Of a DNA stretch of 38,341 nucleotides, positions 5,865 through 14,060 are shown one piece after another. The position numbers and the translations under genes were made by a program. The notes under the pieces are model-generated. The model was given only the letters and a program-made list of their open reading frames with translations. It was not told the origin of the DNA and did not search any database. Positions within the stretch are counted from its first letter, which is position 1, and every line of letters starts with the position of its first letter. Origin of the DNA: Oscillospiraceae bacterium (GTDB lineage Bacteria; Bacillota; Clostridia; Oscillospirales; Oscillospiraceae); the NCBI GenBank assembly GCA_017397565.1, contig JAFQIL010000029.1, positions 1-38,341 on the forward strand, written 5' to 3'.

Positions 5865-7151
5865 TTATACCTTGTCGATGGCCTGCTTCAGGTCTGCGAT
5901 GAGATCTTCGGCATTTTCCAGTCCGCAGCTCAGGCGGATCAGGTCGGCGCCTACGCCGGCAGCGGCAAGCTGCTCGTCGGTCATCTGACGGTGGGTAGCA
6001 CTGGCGGGGTGGAGGCAGCAGGTGCGGCTGTCTGCCACGTGGGTCTCAATAGAACCCAGCTTCATGTTCTTCATGAAGGCTTCGGCTGCTTTCCGACCGC
6101 CCTTCAGACCGAAGGAAATGACACCGCAGGAGCCATTCGGCATATACTTTTTGGCGACCTCGTAATACTTATCGCCCTTCAGGCCGCAGTATTTGACCCA
6201 AGCCACCTTGGGATTGGCGGCCAAAAACTCCGCAATCTGCTGGGCGTTGGCGCAGTGCTGCTTCATCCGGAAGGGCAGGCTCTCCAAGCCCAAATTCAGA
6301 TAGAAAGCACTCTGGGGAGACTGGATAGAGCCTAAGTCCCGCATCAGCTGGGCGGTGCATTTGGTGATGAAGGCGCCTTCCAGACCGAACCGCTCTGTGT
6401 AGGTGACACCGTGATAGCTGTCATCGGGGGTACACAGGCCGGGAAATTTATCCGGGTACTTGGTCCAGTCGAACTTGCCGCTGTCTACGATACAACCGCC
6501 CACCGCAACACCGTGACCGTCCATATACTTGGTGGTGGAGTGGGTGACGATGTCAGCGCCCCACTCAATAGGACGGCAGTTAACAGGAGTAGCAAAGGTG
6601 TTGTCGATGATGAATGGCAAGCCGTTGTCGTGGGCGGCCTTGGCAAAGACCTCGATATCCAGCACGTTCAGAGCGGGATTGGCGATGGTCTCACCGAATA
6701 CCAGCTTGGTATTGGGGCGGATGGCGGCGCAGATTTCCTCGTAGGTGGCATCGGGGCTGACAAAGGTGGCTTCAATGCCCATGCGCTTCATAGTGACGCT
6801 GATGAGATTGAAGGTGCCGCCGTAGATGGCAGAAGAGGACACAATATGGTCACCGCAGGAAGCGATGTTGAACATGGCGTAGAAATTGGCGGCCTGTCCG
6901 GAGCCGGTGAGCATGGCGGCTGTACCGCCTTCCAGCGCCGCGATCTTGGCTGCCACCATATCACAGGTGGGATTCTGCAGCCGGGAGTAGAAATAGCCGG
7001 ATGCCTCCAGATCAAAGAGCTTGCCCATATCCTCAGAGGTTGCATACTTAAAGGTTGTGCTCTGAATAATAGGGATCTGCCGGGGCTCACCGCTTTCGGG
7101 GCTGTAGCCGGCCTGAATGCAAAGAGTTTCGGTGTGAAGCTTCTGTTCCAT
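5865..7151 (-). CDS. metY: O-acetylhomoserine sulfhydrylase (PLP enzyme)
   Basis: A 428-residue enzyme of the Cys/Met metabolism PLP family. It makes homocysteine (or cysteine from acetylserine) from O-acetylhomoserine and sulfide in the cytosol. The phosphate-binding segment YFYSRLQNPT (about 53-62), the glycine-rich SGQAAN region, the DNTFATP aspartate region and the Schiff-base lysine in THSTTKYMDGHG (K208) are all present. The length (~430) fits MetY rather than MetB or MetC (~380-390). The ATG at 7151 was preferred to an in-frame GTG at 7160, because the GTG lies inside the AGGTGAT ribosome-binding site. It is a single-gene unit with its own promoter and terminator. No S-box or other riboswitch is visible in the short leader. 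Confidence 0.93.
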   Translation of the reverse strand: MEQKLHTETLCIQAGYSPESGEPRQIPIIQSTTFKYATSEDMGKLFDLEASGYFYSRLQNPTCDMVAAKIAALEGGTAAMLTGSGQAANFYAMFNIASCGDHIVSSSAIYGGTFNLISVTMKRMGIEATFVSPDATYEEICAAIRPNTKLVFGETIANPALNVLDIEVFAKAAHDNGLPFIIDNTFATPVNCRPIEWGADIVTHSTTKYMDGHGVAVGGCIVDSGKFDWTKYPDKFPGLCTPDDSYHGVTYTERFGLEGAFITKCTAQLMRDLGSIQSPQSAFYLNLGLESLPFRMKQHCANAQQIAEFLAANPKVAWVKYCGLKGDKYYEVAKKYMPNGSCGVISFGLKGGRKAAEAFMKNMKLGSIETHVADSRTCCLHPASATHRQMTDEQLAAAGVGADLIRLSCGLENAEDLIADLKQAIDKV

Positions 7152-7180
7152 GGAAATCACCTCAAAAATGAATTGAAATT

Positions 7181-7209
7181 ATTGTAATGCAGGGGAGGAA
7201 TTTTGTCAA
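7181..7209 (-). promoter_or_regulatory. metY promoter
   Basis: On the minus strand, TTGACA (7204-7209) and TACAAT (7181-7186) are separated by 17 bases. The leader is only about 25 nucleotides. The -35 box sits 13 bases from the stop of the upstream kinase gene. Confidence 0.85.
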
Positions 7210-7221
7210 TTCCTTAAGCAA

Positions 7222-8460
7222 TCAGTGGTTACGCAATAAGGCCACGGCAACATCGTTGACATTGGTACCGGTAGGACCGGTGATGATCAGACCGTCGCAG
7301 CAGGCAAGGGCGTGGTAGGCATCGTTATTTTGCAAAACCTCAAAGATTTGGATGCCTTGCTTCCGGAGCGTGGCGGCAGTTTCATAATCCGTGTAGCCAC
7401 CGGCGGCATCGGTTGGTCCGTCTGTGCCGTCACTGCCGACGCTGAACACAGCAGCCCCGGGGATGCCTTCGATCCCGGCAGCGGCAGCAAGGGCCAGCTC
7501 CTGGTTTCGCCCACCCAGGCCTGTGCCTGTCAGCTGCACCACGGTTTCACCGCCGGCGATAAAGGCCAAAGACTTGCCTTGTCCGGCGTGGGTCTTCAGA
7601 ACGGAGGCTAAAAAGCTTCCGGCTTCCTTGGCCTGGCAGCAAAGCTGATCCGTCAGCAAAACAGGCTCGTAGCCCAGCTCCCGGCAGGACTTTGCCGCGG
7701 CAGCGCAAAGCTGGCGGACAGAGCCGGTGATTTGGGTGGTGACATTGCCTAAGGCCTTTGGGGTTTCCTGCTGAAGCAAAGCCCTTGCTTCAGCGGACAG
7801 CTTCAGGCTGTATTTTTCCGCAATGGCCAGAGCTTCCACGCAGGTGGAGCTGTCGGGACAGGCAGGACCGGAGGCGATCATATCCAGAGGGTCGCCCAAA
7901 ATATCCGAAAGGACGATGGCGTAGACCTGTGCCGGTGCGCAATGCTGCGCAAACCGGCCGCCCTTTACGGCGGAAAGCCGCTTGCGGATGGTGTTCATTT
8001 CGGTAATTTCCGCACCGCAGGCCAGCAGCTGGGAGGTGATATCCTGCAGCTCCTGTCCGGGAATCAGGGGTTTTTCAAACAGGGCGCTGCCACCGCCGGA
8101 GAGAAGAAACAAAACCGTATCCTGCTTCGTAAGGTTTTCCGTCAGCGCCAAAGCCTGCTCCGTTCCCAAAAAGGAATTTTCATCCGGTATGGGATGCCCC
8201 GCTTCCCGGCAAATAAGCTTTCCGACAGGGCCTTTCACATGATCGTATTTGGTAAGGATGATGCCACGGTCAATGCGATCTCCCAAAGTGTCCTGGGCGG
8301 CTTTTGCCATCTGCCAGGCGGCCTTGCCGGCAGCTACCAGAATCACCCTGCCGGGGAAGGTCTTTCCTGCCAGCGCCCGATTAACGGCTTCATCCGGCTG
8401 TACCGCCCGGATGGCGGCGGATACGATGGCATTTGCGTGATTTCGCAGGGTCTGATCCAT
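7222..8460 (-). CDS. Glycerate 2-kinase (MOFRL family)
   Basis: A 412-residue protein of the DUF4147-MOFRL glycerate kinase family, which phosphorylates D-glycerate to 2-phosphoglycerate using ATP. The N-terminal Rossmann-like domain has the VAAGKAAWQMA and LLSGGGSALFEKP glycine-rich segments. The C-terminal MOFRL domain shows GGRNQELALA and VGSDGTDGPTDAAGG, which are family hallmarks. The length is normal. The ATG at 8460 gives good spacing from AGGAAG; the GTG two codons earlier is too close to it. It is read divergently from argG, with its own promoter. No glycerate-producing enzyme is adjacent, so whether it serves glyoxylate, serine or sugar-acid breakdown is not shown. Confidence 0.92.
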   Translation of the reverse strand: MDQTLRNHANAIVSAAIRAVQPDEAVNRALAGKTFPGRVILVAAGKAAWQMAKAAQDTLGDRIDRGIILTKYDHVKGPVGKLICREAGHPIPDENSFLGTEQALALTENLTKQDTVLFLLSGGGSALFEKPLIPGQELQDITSQLLACGAEITEMNTIRKRLSAVKGGRFAQHCAPAQVYAIVLSDILGDPLDMIASGPACPDSSTCVEALAIAEKYSLKLSAEARALLQQETPKALGNVTTQITGSVRQLCAAAAKSCRELGYEPVLLTDQLCCQAKEAGSFLASVLKTHAGQGKSLAFIAGGETVVQLTGTGLGGRNQELALAAAAGIEGIPGAAVFSVGSDGTDGPTDAAGGYTDYETAATLRKQGIQIFEVLQNNDAYHALACCDGLIITGPTGTNVNDVAVALLRNH

Positions 8461-8499
8461 ATACACACTTCCTGTTCAAAATATACAGTGTTTTTCTGT

Positions 8500-8528
8500 A
8501 GTATATCATTTGCCAAGGGAAATGGCAA
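8500..8528 (-). promoter_or_regulatory. Glycerate kinase promoter
   Basis: On the minus strand, TTGCCA (8523-8528) and TATACT (8500-8505) are 17 bases apart; each is one base from consensus. The expected leader is about 33 nucleotides. Confidence 0.75.
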
Positions 8529-8638
8529 TGAAAAAACAGGGAATTTTTTTGTTTTTTGCAAAAGGCTTTGTGTCTTTTTGTGCATTTGCATAAAAGTGGC
8601 GGCGTTTTCCGACTTGTTTGTATAAAATAGGGAGAAAG

Positions 8639-8656
8639 AGCGAATATTTATGCAAG
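8639..8656 (+). promoter_or_regulatory. Candidate ARG box (ArgR/AhrC operator)
   Basis: AGCGAATATTTATGCAAG matches the core of the Bacillus-type ARG box (GAAT-AT-rich-ATKCAAK) at about 12 of 18 positions. It lies immediately upstream of the argG -35 box. The position is right for arginine-responsive repression. No argR gene is in the window. Confidence 0.5.
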
Positions 8657-8660
8657 TCCG

Positions 8661-8689
8661 TTGACAAATACCGGAATAAGATGTATAAT
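8661..8689 (+). promoter_or_regulatory. Consensus promoter of the arginine cluster
   Basis: Perfect TTGACA (8661-8666) and TATAAT (8684-8689) separated by exactly 17 bases. Transcription would start near 8696, giving a ~35-base leader before argG. Confidence 0.92.
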
Positions 8690-8729
8690 TTGGCGCATAA
8701 CAAAGAAACCGTTATCAGGAGGCATACCT

Positions 8730-9950
8730 ATGAAAAAGGAAAATATCAAAAAAATTGTATTGGCCTATTCCGGCGGCCTGGATACATCCATCATCATTCC
8801 CTGGCTGAAGGAAAACTACAACAACCCTGAGATCATTGCCGTGGCCGGCAACGTGGGTCAGGCAGACGAGCTGGAGGGCCTGGAAGAAAAGGCTCTGAAA
8901 ACTGGCGCCAGCAAGCTGATCGTTGCCGACTTGGTAGACGAAATGGTAGAGGATGTGATCATCCCCGCCCTGAAGATGGATGCCAAGTACGAAACTTACC
9001 TTTTGGGTACTGCCTTTGCCCGCCCTGTTATCGGCAAAAAATTAGCCGAGATCGCCTTGGCTGAGGGTGCGGATGCCATCTGCCACGGTGCTACCGGCAA
9101 GGGTAACGACCAGGTCCGGTTTGAGCTGGCTATCAAGCGGTTTGCCCCCGATATGCACATCATTGCTCCCTGGCGTGAGTGGGATATCAAGTCCCGTGAC
9201 GAGGAGATCGACTATGCCGAGGCTCACAACATTCCGCTGAAGATCAGCCGGGAGACCAGCTACTCCAAGGATAAGAATCTGTGGCATTTGAGCCATGAGG
9301 GCCTGGATCTGGAAGATCCCGCCAACGAGCCCAACTACGAAAAGCCCGGTTTCCTGGAAATGGGTGTATCTCCCATGCAGGCTCCCGACGAGCCGACTTA
9401 TGTGACCATCGACTTTGAAGCCGGAGCTCCCGTTGCCTTCAACGGTGAGAAGATGAAGGCTTCCAAGATCATCGAGAACCTGAACAAGGTGGGTGGCGCC
9501 AACGGTATCGGCATCATTGATATCGTGGAAAACCGTCTGGTTGGTATGAAGGACCGGGGCGTGTACGAGACTCCCGGCGGCTCTATTTTGTATTTTGCCC
9601 ATGAGCAGCTGGAAATGCTGACGGTGGACAAGGATACCCTCCATGTCAAGCAGAAGCTGGCAGTGGACTATGCTGACCTGATCTACAACGGCAAGTGGTA
9701 CTCTCCTTTGCAGGAGGCACTGACCGCCTTTGCCAACGAGTCCAATAAGTATGTTACCGGCACTGTGAAGCTGAAGCTCTATAAGGGCAACATCATTCCT
9801 GCCGGCACCACCTCTCCTTACTCTCTGTACTCTGAGAATCTGGTGACCTTCGGTGAGAGTGATTACGATCAGAACCAGGCCGCCGGCTTCATCAACCTGT
9901 GGGGTCTGCCCACCAAGGTACAGGCGCTGCGGGAGCAGGGAAGACTGTAA
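8730..9950 (+). CDS. argG: Argininosuccinate synthase
   Basis: A 406-residue enzyme that condenses citrulline and aspartate with ATP to give argininosuccinate, the penultimate step of arginine synthesis. The PP-loop ATP-pyrophosphatase motif [10 protein letters not shown] is at residues 11-20. Further family blocks are [13 protein letters not shown] and the SREGKS-equivalent region around the conserved EEPTYV segment. The length is typical. The ATG at 8730 is seven bases after AGGAGG; the frame is open upstream to 8661, but that covers the promoter. It is the first gene of the arg cluster and lies next to argH, which completes the pathway. A weak terminator-like hairpin (9967-9987) follows the stop. 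Confidence 0.97.
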   Translation: MKKENIKKIVLAYSGGLDTSIIIPWLKENYNNPEIIAVAGNVGQADELEGLEEKALKTGASKLIVADLVDEMVEDVIIPALKMDAKYETYLLGTAFARPVIGKKLAEIALAEGADAICHGATGKGNDQVRFELAIKRFAPDMHIIAPWREWDIKSRDEEIDYAEAHNIPLKISRETSYSKDKNLWHLSHEGLDLEDPANEPNYEKPGFLEMGVSPMQAPDEPTYVTIDFEAGAPVAFNGEKMKASKIIENLNKVGGANGIGIIDIVENRLVGMKDRGVYETPGGSILYFAHEQLEMLTVDKDTLHVKQKLAVDYADLIYNGKWYSPLQEALTAFANESNKYVTGTVKLKLYKGNIIPAGTTSPYSLYSENLVTFGESDYDQNQAAGFINLWGLPTKVQALREQGRL

Positions 9951-10269
9951 GAGTTTTATCCCGTTGGGGTCGATTGCATATCGACCCTTTCGGTGTATTC
10001 ATAACGATATTGCGGGATAACGTGTGGCATTGCACTGTAAGGCTCCCTCTGACGAGGGTTGATTTCCCCGCTAGCGGGGAAAATGTCCGCGAAGCGGACA
10101 AAAGGGGCGCGGGCCCGACAGGGCTGGCAAATTGCCGATATTAGGCAATTTGACTGAGGGAGAGATAAAGCATGAATATTTGATTTTCTCTCCCTCCGCC
10201 CCTTCGGGGCACCTCCCTCGTCAGAGAGAGGCATAACCTATCAGGAAATTGAGAGAAGAGGTAAAAACC
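9951..10269. repeat. Gap between argG and argH with a ~193-bp inverted-repeat element
   Basis: No gene is present. A GGGTCGA/TCGACCC hairpin (9967-9987) follows argG. A repeat element from about 10040 to 10232 has 18-bp terminal inverted repeats, reading GGCTCCCTCTGACGAGGG at the left and close to its reverse complement at the right. It contains hairpins TTTCCCCG-CTAG-CGGGGAAA (about 10062-10083), TGTCCGC-GAA-GCGGACA (about 10084-10100) and CAAATTGCC/GGCAATTTG (about 10129-10152). It belongs to the same loose class as the elements at 5.6, 12.6 and 38.2 kb. Confidence 0.8.
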
Positions 10270-11643
10270 ATGGCGAAACTGTGGGCAGGCCGTACTGACG
10301 GCGCAACCTCCCAAATCGCGGACGATTTCAATTCCTCCATCCGGTTTGACAGCCGGATGTACCGGCAGGATATCGAAGGCTCCATGGCCCATGCGGCCAT
10401 GCTGGCGCTGAAAGGGATCATTTCTCAGGAAGATGCGGATACCCTGATTGCCGGACTGGAGCAGATCCTCGGGGATATCGAAAGCGGCAAGCTCCCCATT
10501 GATATGACCTGCGAGGATATCCATATGTTTGTGGAAGCGGTGCTGACCCAGCGGCTGGGGGATGTGGGCAAAAAGCTCCATACCGCCAGAAGCCGCAACG
10601 ATCAGGTGGCTTTGGATGTGCGGATGTACCTGCGCTCTGAGCTGGATGAAATCGCGGCCCTTACCAAGGATCTGATCGCCGCGGTGACGGATAAGGCAGA
10701 AGAATACAAAACCGCCATCATGCCCGGTTATACCCATTTGCAGCGGGCCCAGCCCATTACCTTCGGTCACCATTTGATGGCCTATGCCATGATGCTGCTG
10801 CGGGATATAGACCGCCTGAAGGATTGCCGCAAGCGGATGAACCAAAGCCCCATCGGCTGCTGCGCACTGGCTGGCACGACTTACGATACTGACCGTTACT
10901 TTGAAGCCGGGAAGCTTGGCTTTGACGGGATCTGCTTAAACAGCTTGGACGGTGTTTCCGACCGGGATTTCTGCACGGAGCTCATGAGCGCCATTTCCAT
11001 TTTGATGATGCACCTTTCCCGGCTCTCGGAGGAAATTATCCTGTGGTCCAGCTGGGAATTCCAGTTTGTGGAGCTCAGCGATGAATATACCACCGGCTCT
11101 TCCATCATGCCCCAAAAGAAAAACCCCGATATGGCAGAGCTTGTCCGGGGCAAGACAGGCCGGGTCTACGGCGATTTAATGGCCTTGCTTACCACCCTGA
11201 AGGGTCTGCCTCTGGCCTACAATAAGGATATGCAGGAAGACAAGGAAGCGGTATTTGATGCCTGCGACACGGTGAAAATGTGCCTGCAGGTGTTTGCGCC
11301 CATGGTAGCTACCATGAAGGCCAAGGTCGATAATATGCTGCTGGCGGCCCAAAAAGGCTTTATCAATGCCACCGATTTGGCGGACTACTTGGTAAAGAAG
11401 GGCCTGCCTTTCCGCAGCGCTTATAAAATTTCCGGTGAGCTGGTCGCCCTGTGCATCCGGGAAAACACCGTACTGGAAAAGCTGGATCTTGCCACTTATC
11501 AGCAGTACAGCGAATTGTTTGGAGAAGATTTGTATCAAGCGATTGATTTGGTGGCCTGTGTAGAAAAGCGCACCAGCGTGGGCGGCCCTTGCGAGACCTC
11601 CGTGCAGGCGCAGATCGACTATGTGAAAGAGAGAATCCAATGA
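10270..11643 (+). CDS. argH: Argininosuccinate lyase
   Basis: A 457-residue member of the fumarase/aspartase superfamily that splits argininosuccinate into arginine and fumarate. The superfamily signature GSSIMPQKKNPD lies at about 276-287 and contains the flexible catalytic loop serine. HTARSRNDQV (about 104-113) and the TxHLQxAQP segment (about 155-162), with its catalytic histidine, are intact. ATG at 10270 follows AGAGGTAAAAACC; a TTG seven codons upstream has no site. It is separated from argG by a repeat element but probably shares its transcript. The stop overlaps the argC start (ATGA), so argC translation is likely coupled. Confidence 0.97.
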   Translation: MAKLWAGRTDGATSQIADDFNSSIRFDSRMYRQDIEGSMAHAAMLALKGIISQEDADTLIAGLEQILGDIESGKLPIDMTCEDIHMFVEAVLTQRLGDVGKKLHTARSRNDQVALDVRMYLRSELDEIAALTKDLIAAVTDKAEEYKTAIMPGYTHLQRAQPITFGHHLMAYAMMLLRDIDRLKDCRKRMNQSPIGCCALAGTTYDTDRYFEAGKLGFDGICLNSLDGVSDRDFCTELMSAISILMMHLSRLSEEIILWSSWEFQFVELSDEYTTGSSIMPQKKNPDMAELVRGKTGRVYGDLMALLTTLKGLPLAYNKDMQEDKEAVFDACDTVKMCLQVFAPMVATMKAKVDNMLLAAQKGFINATDLADYLVKKGLPFRSAYKISGELVALCIRENTVLEKLDLATYQQYSELFGEDLYQAIDLVACVEKRTSVGGPCETSVQAQIDYVKERIQ

Positions 11644-12557
11644 TTAAAGTTTTTATTGACGGCAGTGCCGGCACCACCGGTCTGCGGATCACCGACCGGC
11701 TTTCCCAACGGCGGGATATCCAGCTTTTGAAGCTGCCGGAGGCGCTTAGGAAAGACCCGCAGGCAAGAAAAGAAGCGTTTTTTGAAGCGGATATTGTATT
11801 TTTATGTCTTCCCGATGCGGCGGCTAAGGAAGCAGTAGCTTTGGCTGAGGGCGCAAAGGCGAAGATCATCGATACCTCTACCGCCCACCGCACCAATGAC
11901 AGCTGGGCTTACGGCTTTGCGGAGCTGTCTGATGCCCATCGGAGAGCTATTGAAAATGCCAAGCTGGTGGCCAACCCCGGCTGCCATGCCAGTGGCTTTA
12001 TCGCAGGGGTGTATCCGCTGACAGCCGCCGGACTGCTTGACAAGGATTTTCCTGTGACAGCCTATTCACTGACTGGCTATTCCGGCGGCGGCAAGAGCCT
12101 GATCGCGGAGTATGAAGATCCTTCCCGGGATCCCCGGCATGAAAGCCACCGGATCTACGCAACCGCCCTGACCCACAAGCACCTGCCGGAGATGCAGAAG
12201 ATCTGCGGTCTTCAGAAGCCGCCGGTGTTCTCTCCCATTTTGGGTGACTTTTACGAGGGCATGGCGACAACCGTATTGCTTCCCGGCTTTGACGCCAAGG
12301 CGGTTTATGACTGCATCGCAAAGCATTACGAGGGTCAGCAGCTGGTGAGCGTTGCTCCCCTTGGCGGCGATGAAAGCGTCATCTATGCCAGCGCTTTGGC
12401 ACTGAAGGACAGTATGCGCATCAGCGTCAGCGGCAGGGAGGACCAGTGCATGGTCACAGCTGTGTTTGACAACCTGGGTAAAGGCGCATCCGGCGCAGCC
12501 ATCCAAAATATGAATATTATGCTGGGACTTCCCGAAGCCACGGGACTTAGCATATAA
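11640..12557 (+). CDS. argC: N-acetyl-gamma-glutamyl-phosphate reductase, short (type 2) form
   Basis: A 305-residue NADPH-dependent reductase that converts N-acetylglutamyl phosphate to the semialdehyde in ornithine synthesis. The N-terminal dinucleotide-binding segment DGSAGTTGLRI (7-17) and the catalytic cysteine in NPGCHASG (C115) are clear. The length (~305) and the DTSTAHR and GYSGGGKSL blocks match the shorter type 2 ArgC rather than the ~345-residue type 1 common in Bacillus. The start codon overlaps the argH stop by four bases. It is followed by a ~175-bp repeat element before argJ. Confidence 0.94.
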   Translation: MIKVFIDGSAGTTGLRITDRLSQRRDIQLLKLPEALRKDPQARKEAFFEADIVFLCLPDAAAKEAVALAEGAKAKIIDTSTAHRTNDSWAYGFAELSDAHRRAIENAKLVANPGCHASGFIAGVYPLTAAGLLDKDFPVTAYSLTGYSGGGKSLIAEYEDPSRDPRHESHRIYATALTHKHLPEMQKICGLQKPPVFSPILGDFYEGMATTVLLPGFDAKAVYDCIAKHYEGQQLVSVAPLGGDESVIYASALALKDSMRISVSGREDQCMVTAVFDNLGKGASGAAIQNMNIMLGLPEATGLSI

Positions 12558-12601
12558 GTTGAAATTACTCGCTGCCGGTTAGCTCCGGCGGCGCAGCCCC
12601 T

Positions 12602-12778
12602 AAGCCTTCTCCTTGAGGAGAAGGTGGCAAAAATCTTTGATTTTTGACGGATGTGGTGGTCTGCGAAGCAGCCTTGTGATATGTTTTGATTTATGCGCCG
12701 CTCTGCGGCTACACCACATCAGTCACACCCCGGTTCCGAAGTGCCGGTGTGTGACAGCTTCTCCTCAAGGAGAAGCCT
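12602..12778. repeat. Inverted-repeat element between argC and argJ
   Basis: A ~177-bp element with near-identical palindromic ends: GCCTTCTCCTTGAGGAGAAGG at the left and the matching GCTTCTCCTCAAGGAGAAGCC at the right. Inside are AAAATC-TTT-GATTTTT, CTGCGAAGCAG-type and CACACC...GGTGTG stems. It resembles the 5619-5763 element in both end structure and the internal GATTTTTGAC hairpin. It carries no gene and separates argC from argJ without a visible terminator. Confidence 0.85.
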
Positions 12779-12835
12779 TTGCGTTCTATCGCAACCGCAC
12801 AGCAAAGGAAATTGATAAATAAAGGACAGATCCAT

Positions 12836-14050
12836 ATGAAAATCATCAATGGCGGCGTTTGTGCCGCAAAGGGTTATAAAGCCAACGGCATCCACTGCGG
12901 TATCCGCAAGAACCATTCTAAGAAGGACTTGGCACTGATCGTCAGCGATGTGCCTGCTACCGCAGCCGCGGTGTATACGCAGAATCTTGTCAAGGGCGCG
13001 CCTCTGACAGTGACCAAAAATCACATTTCCGACGGCATCGCCCAGGCGGTGATCTGCAACAGCGGCAATGCCAATACCTGCAACGCAAACGGTATCGAGA
13101 TCGCTGAGGCCATGAGTGCGTTGGTGGAGCAGTACACTGGCGTGAAAGCTGACGATGTGGTGGTTGCTTCCACCGGTGTCATCGGTCAGCCTTTGAATAT
13201 TACCCCTATTGCTGACGGCATGGCAGAGCTGACTGCCGGCCTTTCCTATGAAAATGGAAATGCTGCGGCTCAGGCCATCATGACCACCGACACGAAAGCC
13301 AAGGAAGTGGCAGTGGAATTTACCTTGGGCGGCAAGACCTGCCGTATGGGTGGCATCGCCAAGGGCAGCGGTATGATCCATCCCAATATGGCTACCATGC
13401 TGGTGTTCATCACCACCGATGCTGCCATTTCCCGGGAAATGCTGCAAAAGGCACTGTCTAACGACATTACCAATACCTTTAATATGCTCTCCATCGATGG
13501 CGATACTTCTACCAACGACATGGTTACCGTCCTTGCCAACGGTCTGGCAGGTAACCCGGAGATCATCGCTGAGGGTGAGGATTTTGCAAGATTTATGCAG
13601 GCACTGAACACCATCACTGTCCAGCTGTGCCGGATGATCGCCGGGGACGGTGAAGGCGCCACCAAGCTGTTGGAGTGCATCGCCACCGGCGCGGATAGCG
13701 AGGAAGCTGCCAAGATCGCGGCAAAAAGCGTCATCTGCTCCAGCCTTTTGAAGGCTGCCATGTTTGGTGCGGATGCCAACTGGGGTCGGGTGCTGTGCGC
13801 CATTGGCTACAGCGGCGCGGATGTGGATGTCAATAAGATCGGCGTTTCCTTCCGCAGCGCCAAGGGGACTGTGGAGGTTTGCCGCAACGGTGCCGGTGTG
13901 CCCTTCTCCGAGGAAGTGGCCAAGGAGATCCTGCAACAAAATGAGATCGAAATTCTGATTTCCTTGGGTAACGGTCCTTTCGGTGCTCAGGCCTGGGGCT
14001 GTGATCTGACCTATGACTATGTGAAAATCAACGGAGATTACCGTACATAA
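12836..14050 (+). CDS. argJ: Bifunctional glutamate N-acetyltransferase/ornithine acetyltransferase
   Basis: A 404-residue ArgJ-family protein that moves acetyl from N-acetylornithine to glutamate; bifunctional members also use acetyl-CoA. It is made as a precursor that cuts itself before a threonine. The site is visible in HPNMATMLVF, with T187 as the expected nucleophile of the beta chain. The TDT and GKGSGMI-like motifs around 151-180 are present. The ATG at 12836 follows AAAGGA; the frame is open upstream to 12779 only through repeat DNA. No argA or argE is in the window, which fits the cyclic acetyl-recycling pathway. argB follows ten bases later. Confidence 0.96.
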   Translation: MKIINGGVCAAKGYKANGIHCGIRKNHSKKDLALIVSDVPATAAAVYTQNLVKGAPLTVTKNHISDGIAQAVICNSGNANTCNANGIEIAEAMSALVEQYTGVKADDVVVASTGVIGQPLNITPIADGMAELTAGLSYENGNAAAQAIMTTDTKAKEVAVEFTLGGKTCRMGGIAKGSGMIHPNMATMLVFITTDAAISREMLQKALSNDITNTFNMLSIDGDTSTNDMVTVLANGLAGNPEIIAEGEDFARFMQALNTITVQLCRMIAGDGEGATKLLECIATGADSEEAAKIAAKSVICSSLLKAAMFGADANWGRVLCAIGYSGADVDVNKIGVSFRSAKGTVEVCRNGAGVPFSEEVAKEILQQNEIEILISLGNGPFGAQAWGCDLTYDYVKINGDYRT

Positions 14051-14060
14051 GGAGAACGTT

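Noticed and set aside
7152-7221. SAM-responsive riboswitch ahead of metY
   Set aside because: The leader between the promoter and the start is about 25 bases, too short for an S-box, and no terminator/antiterminator pair is present.
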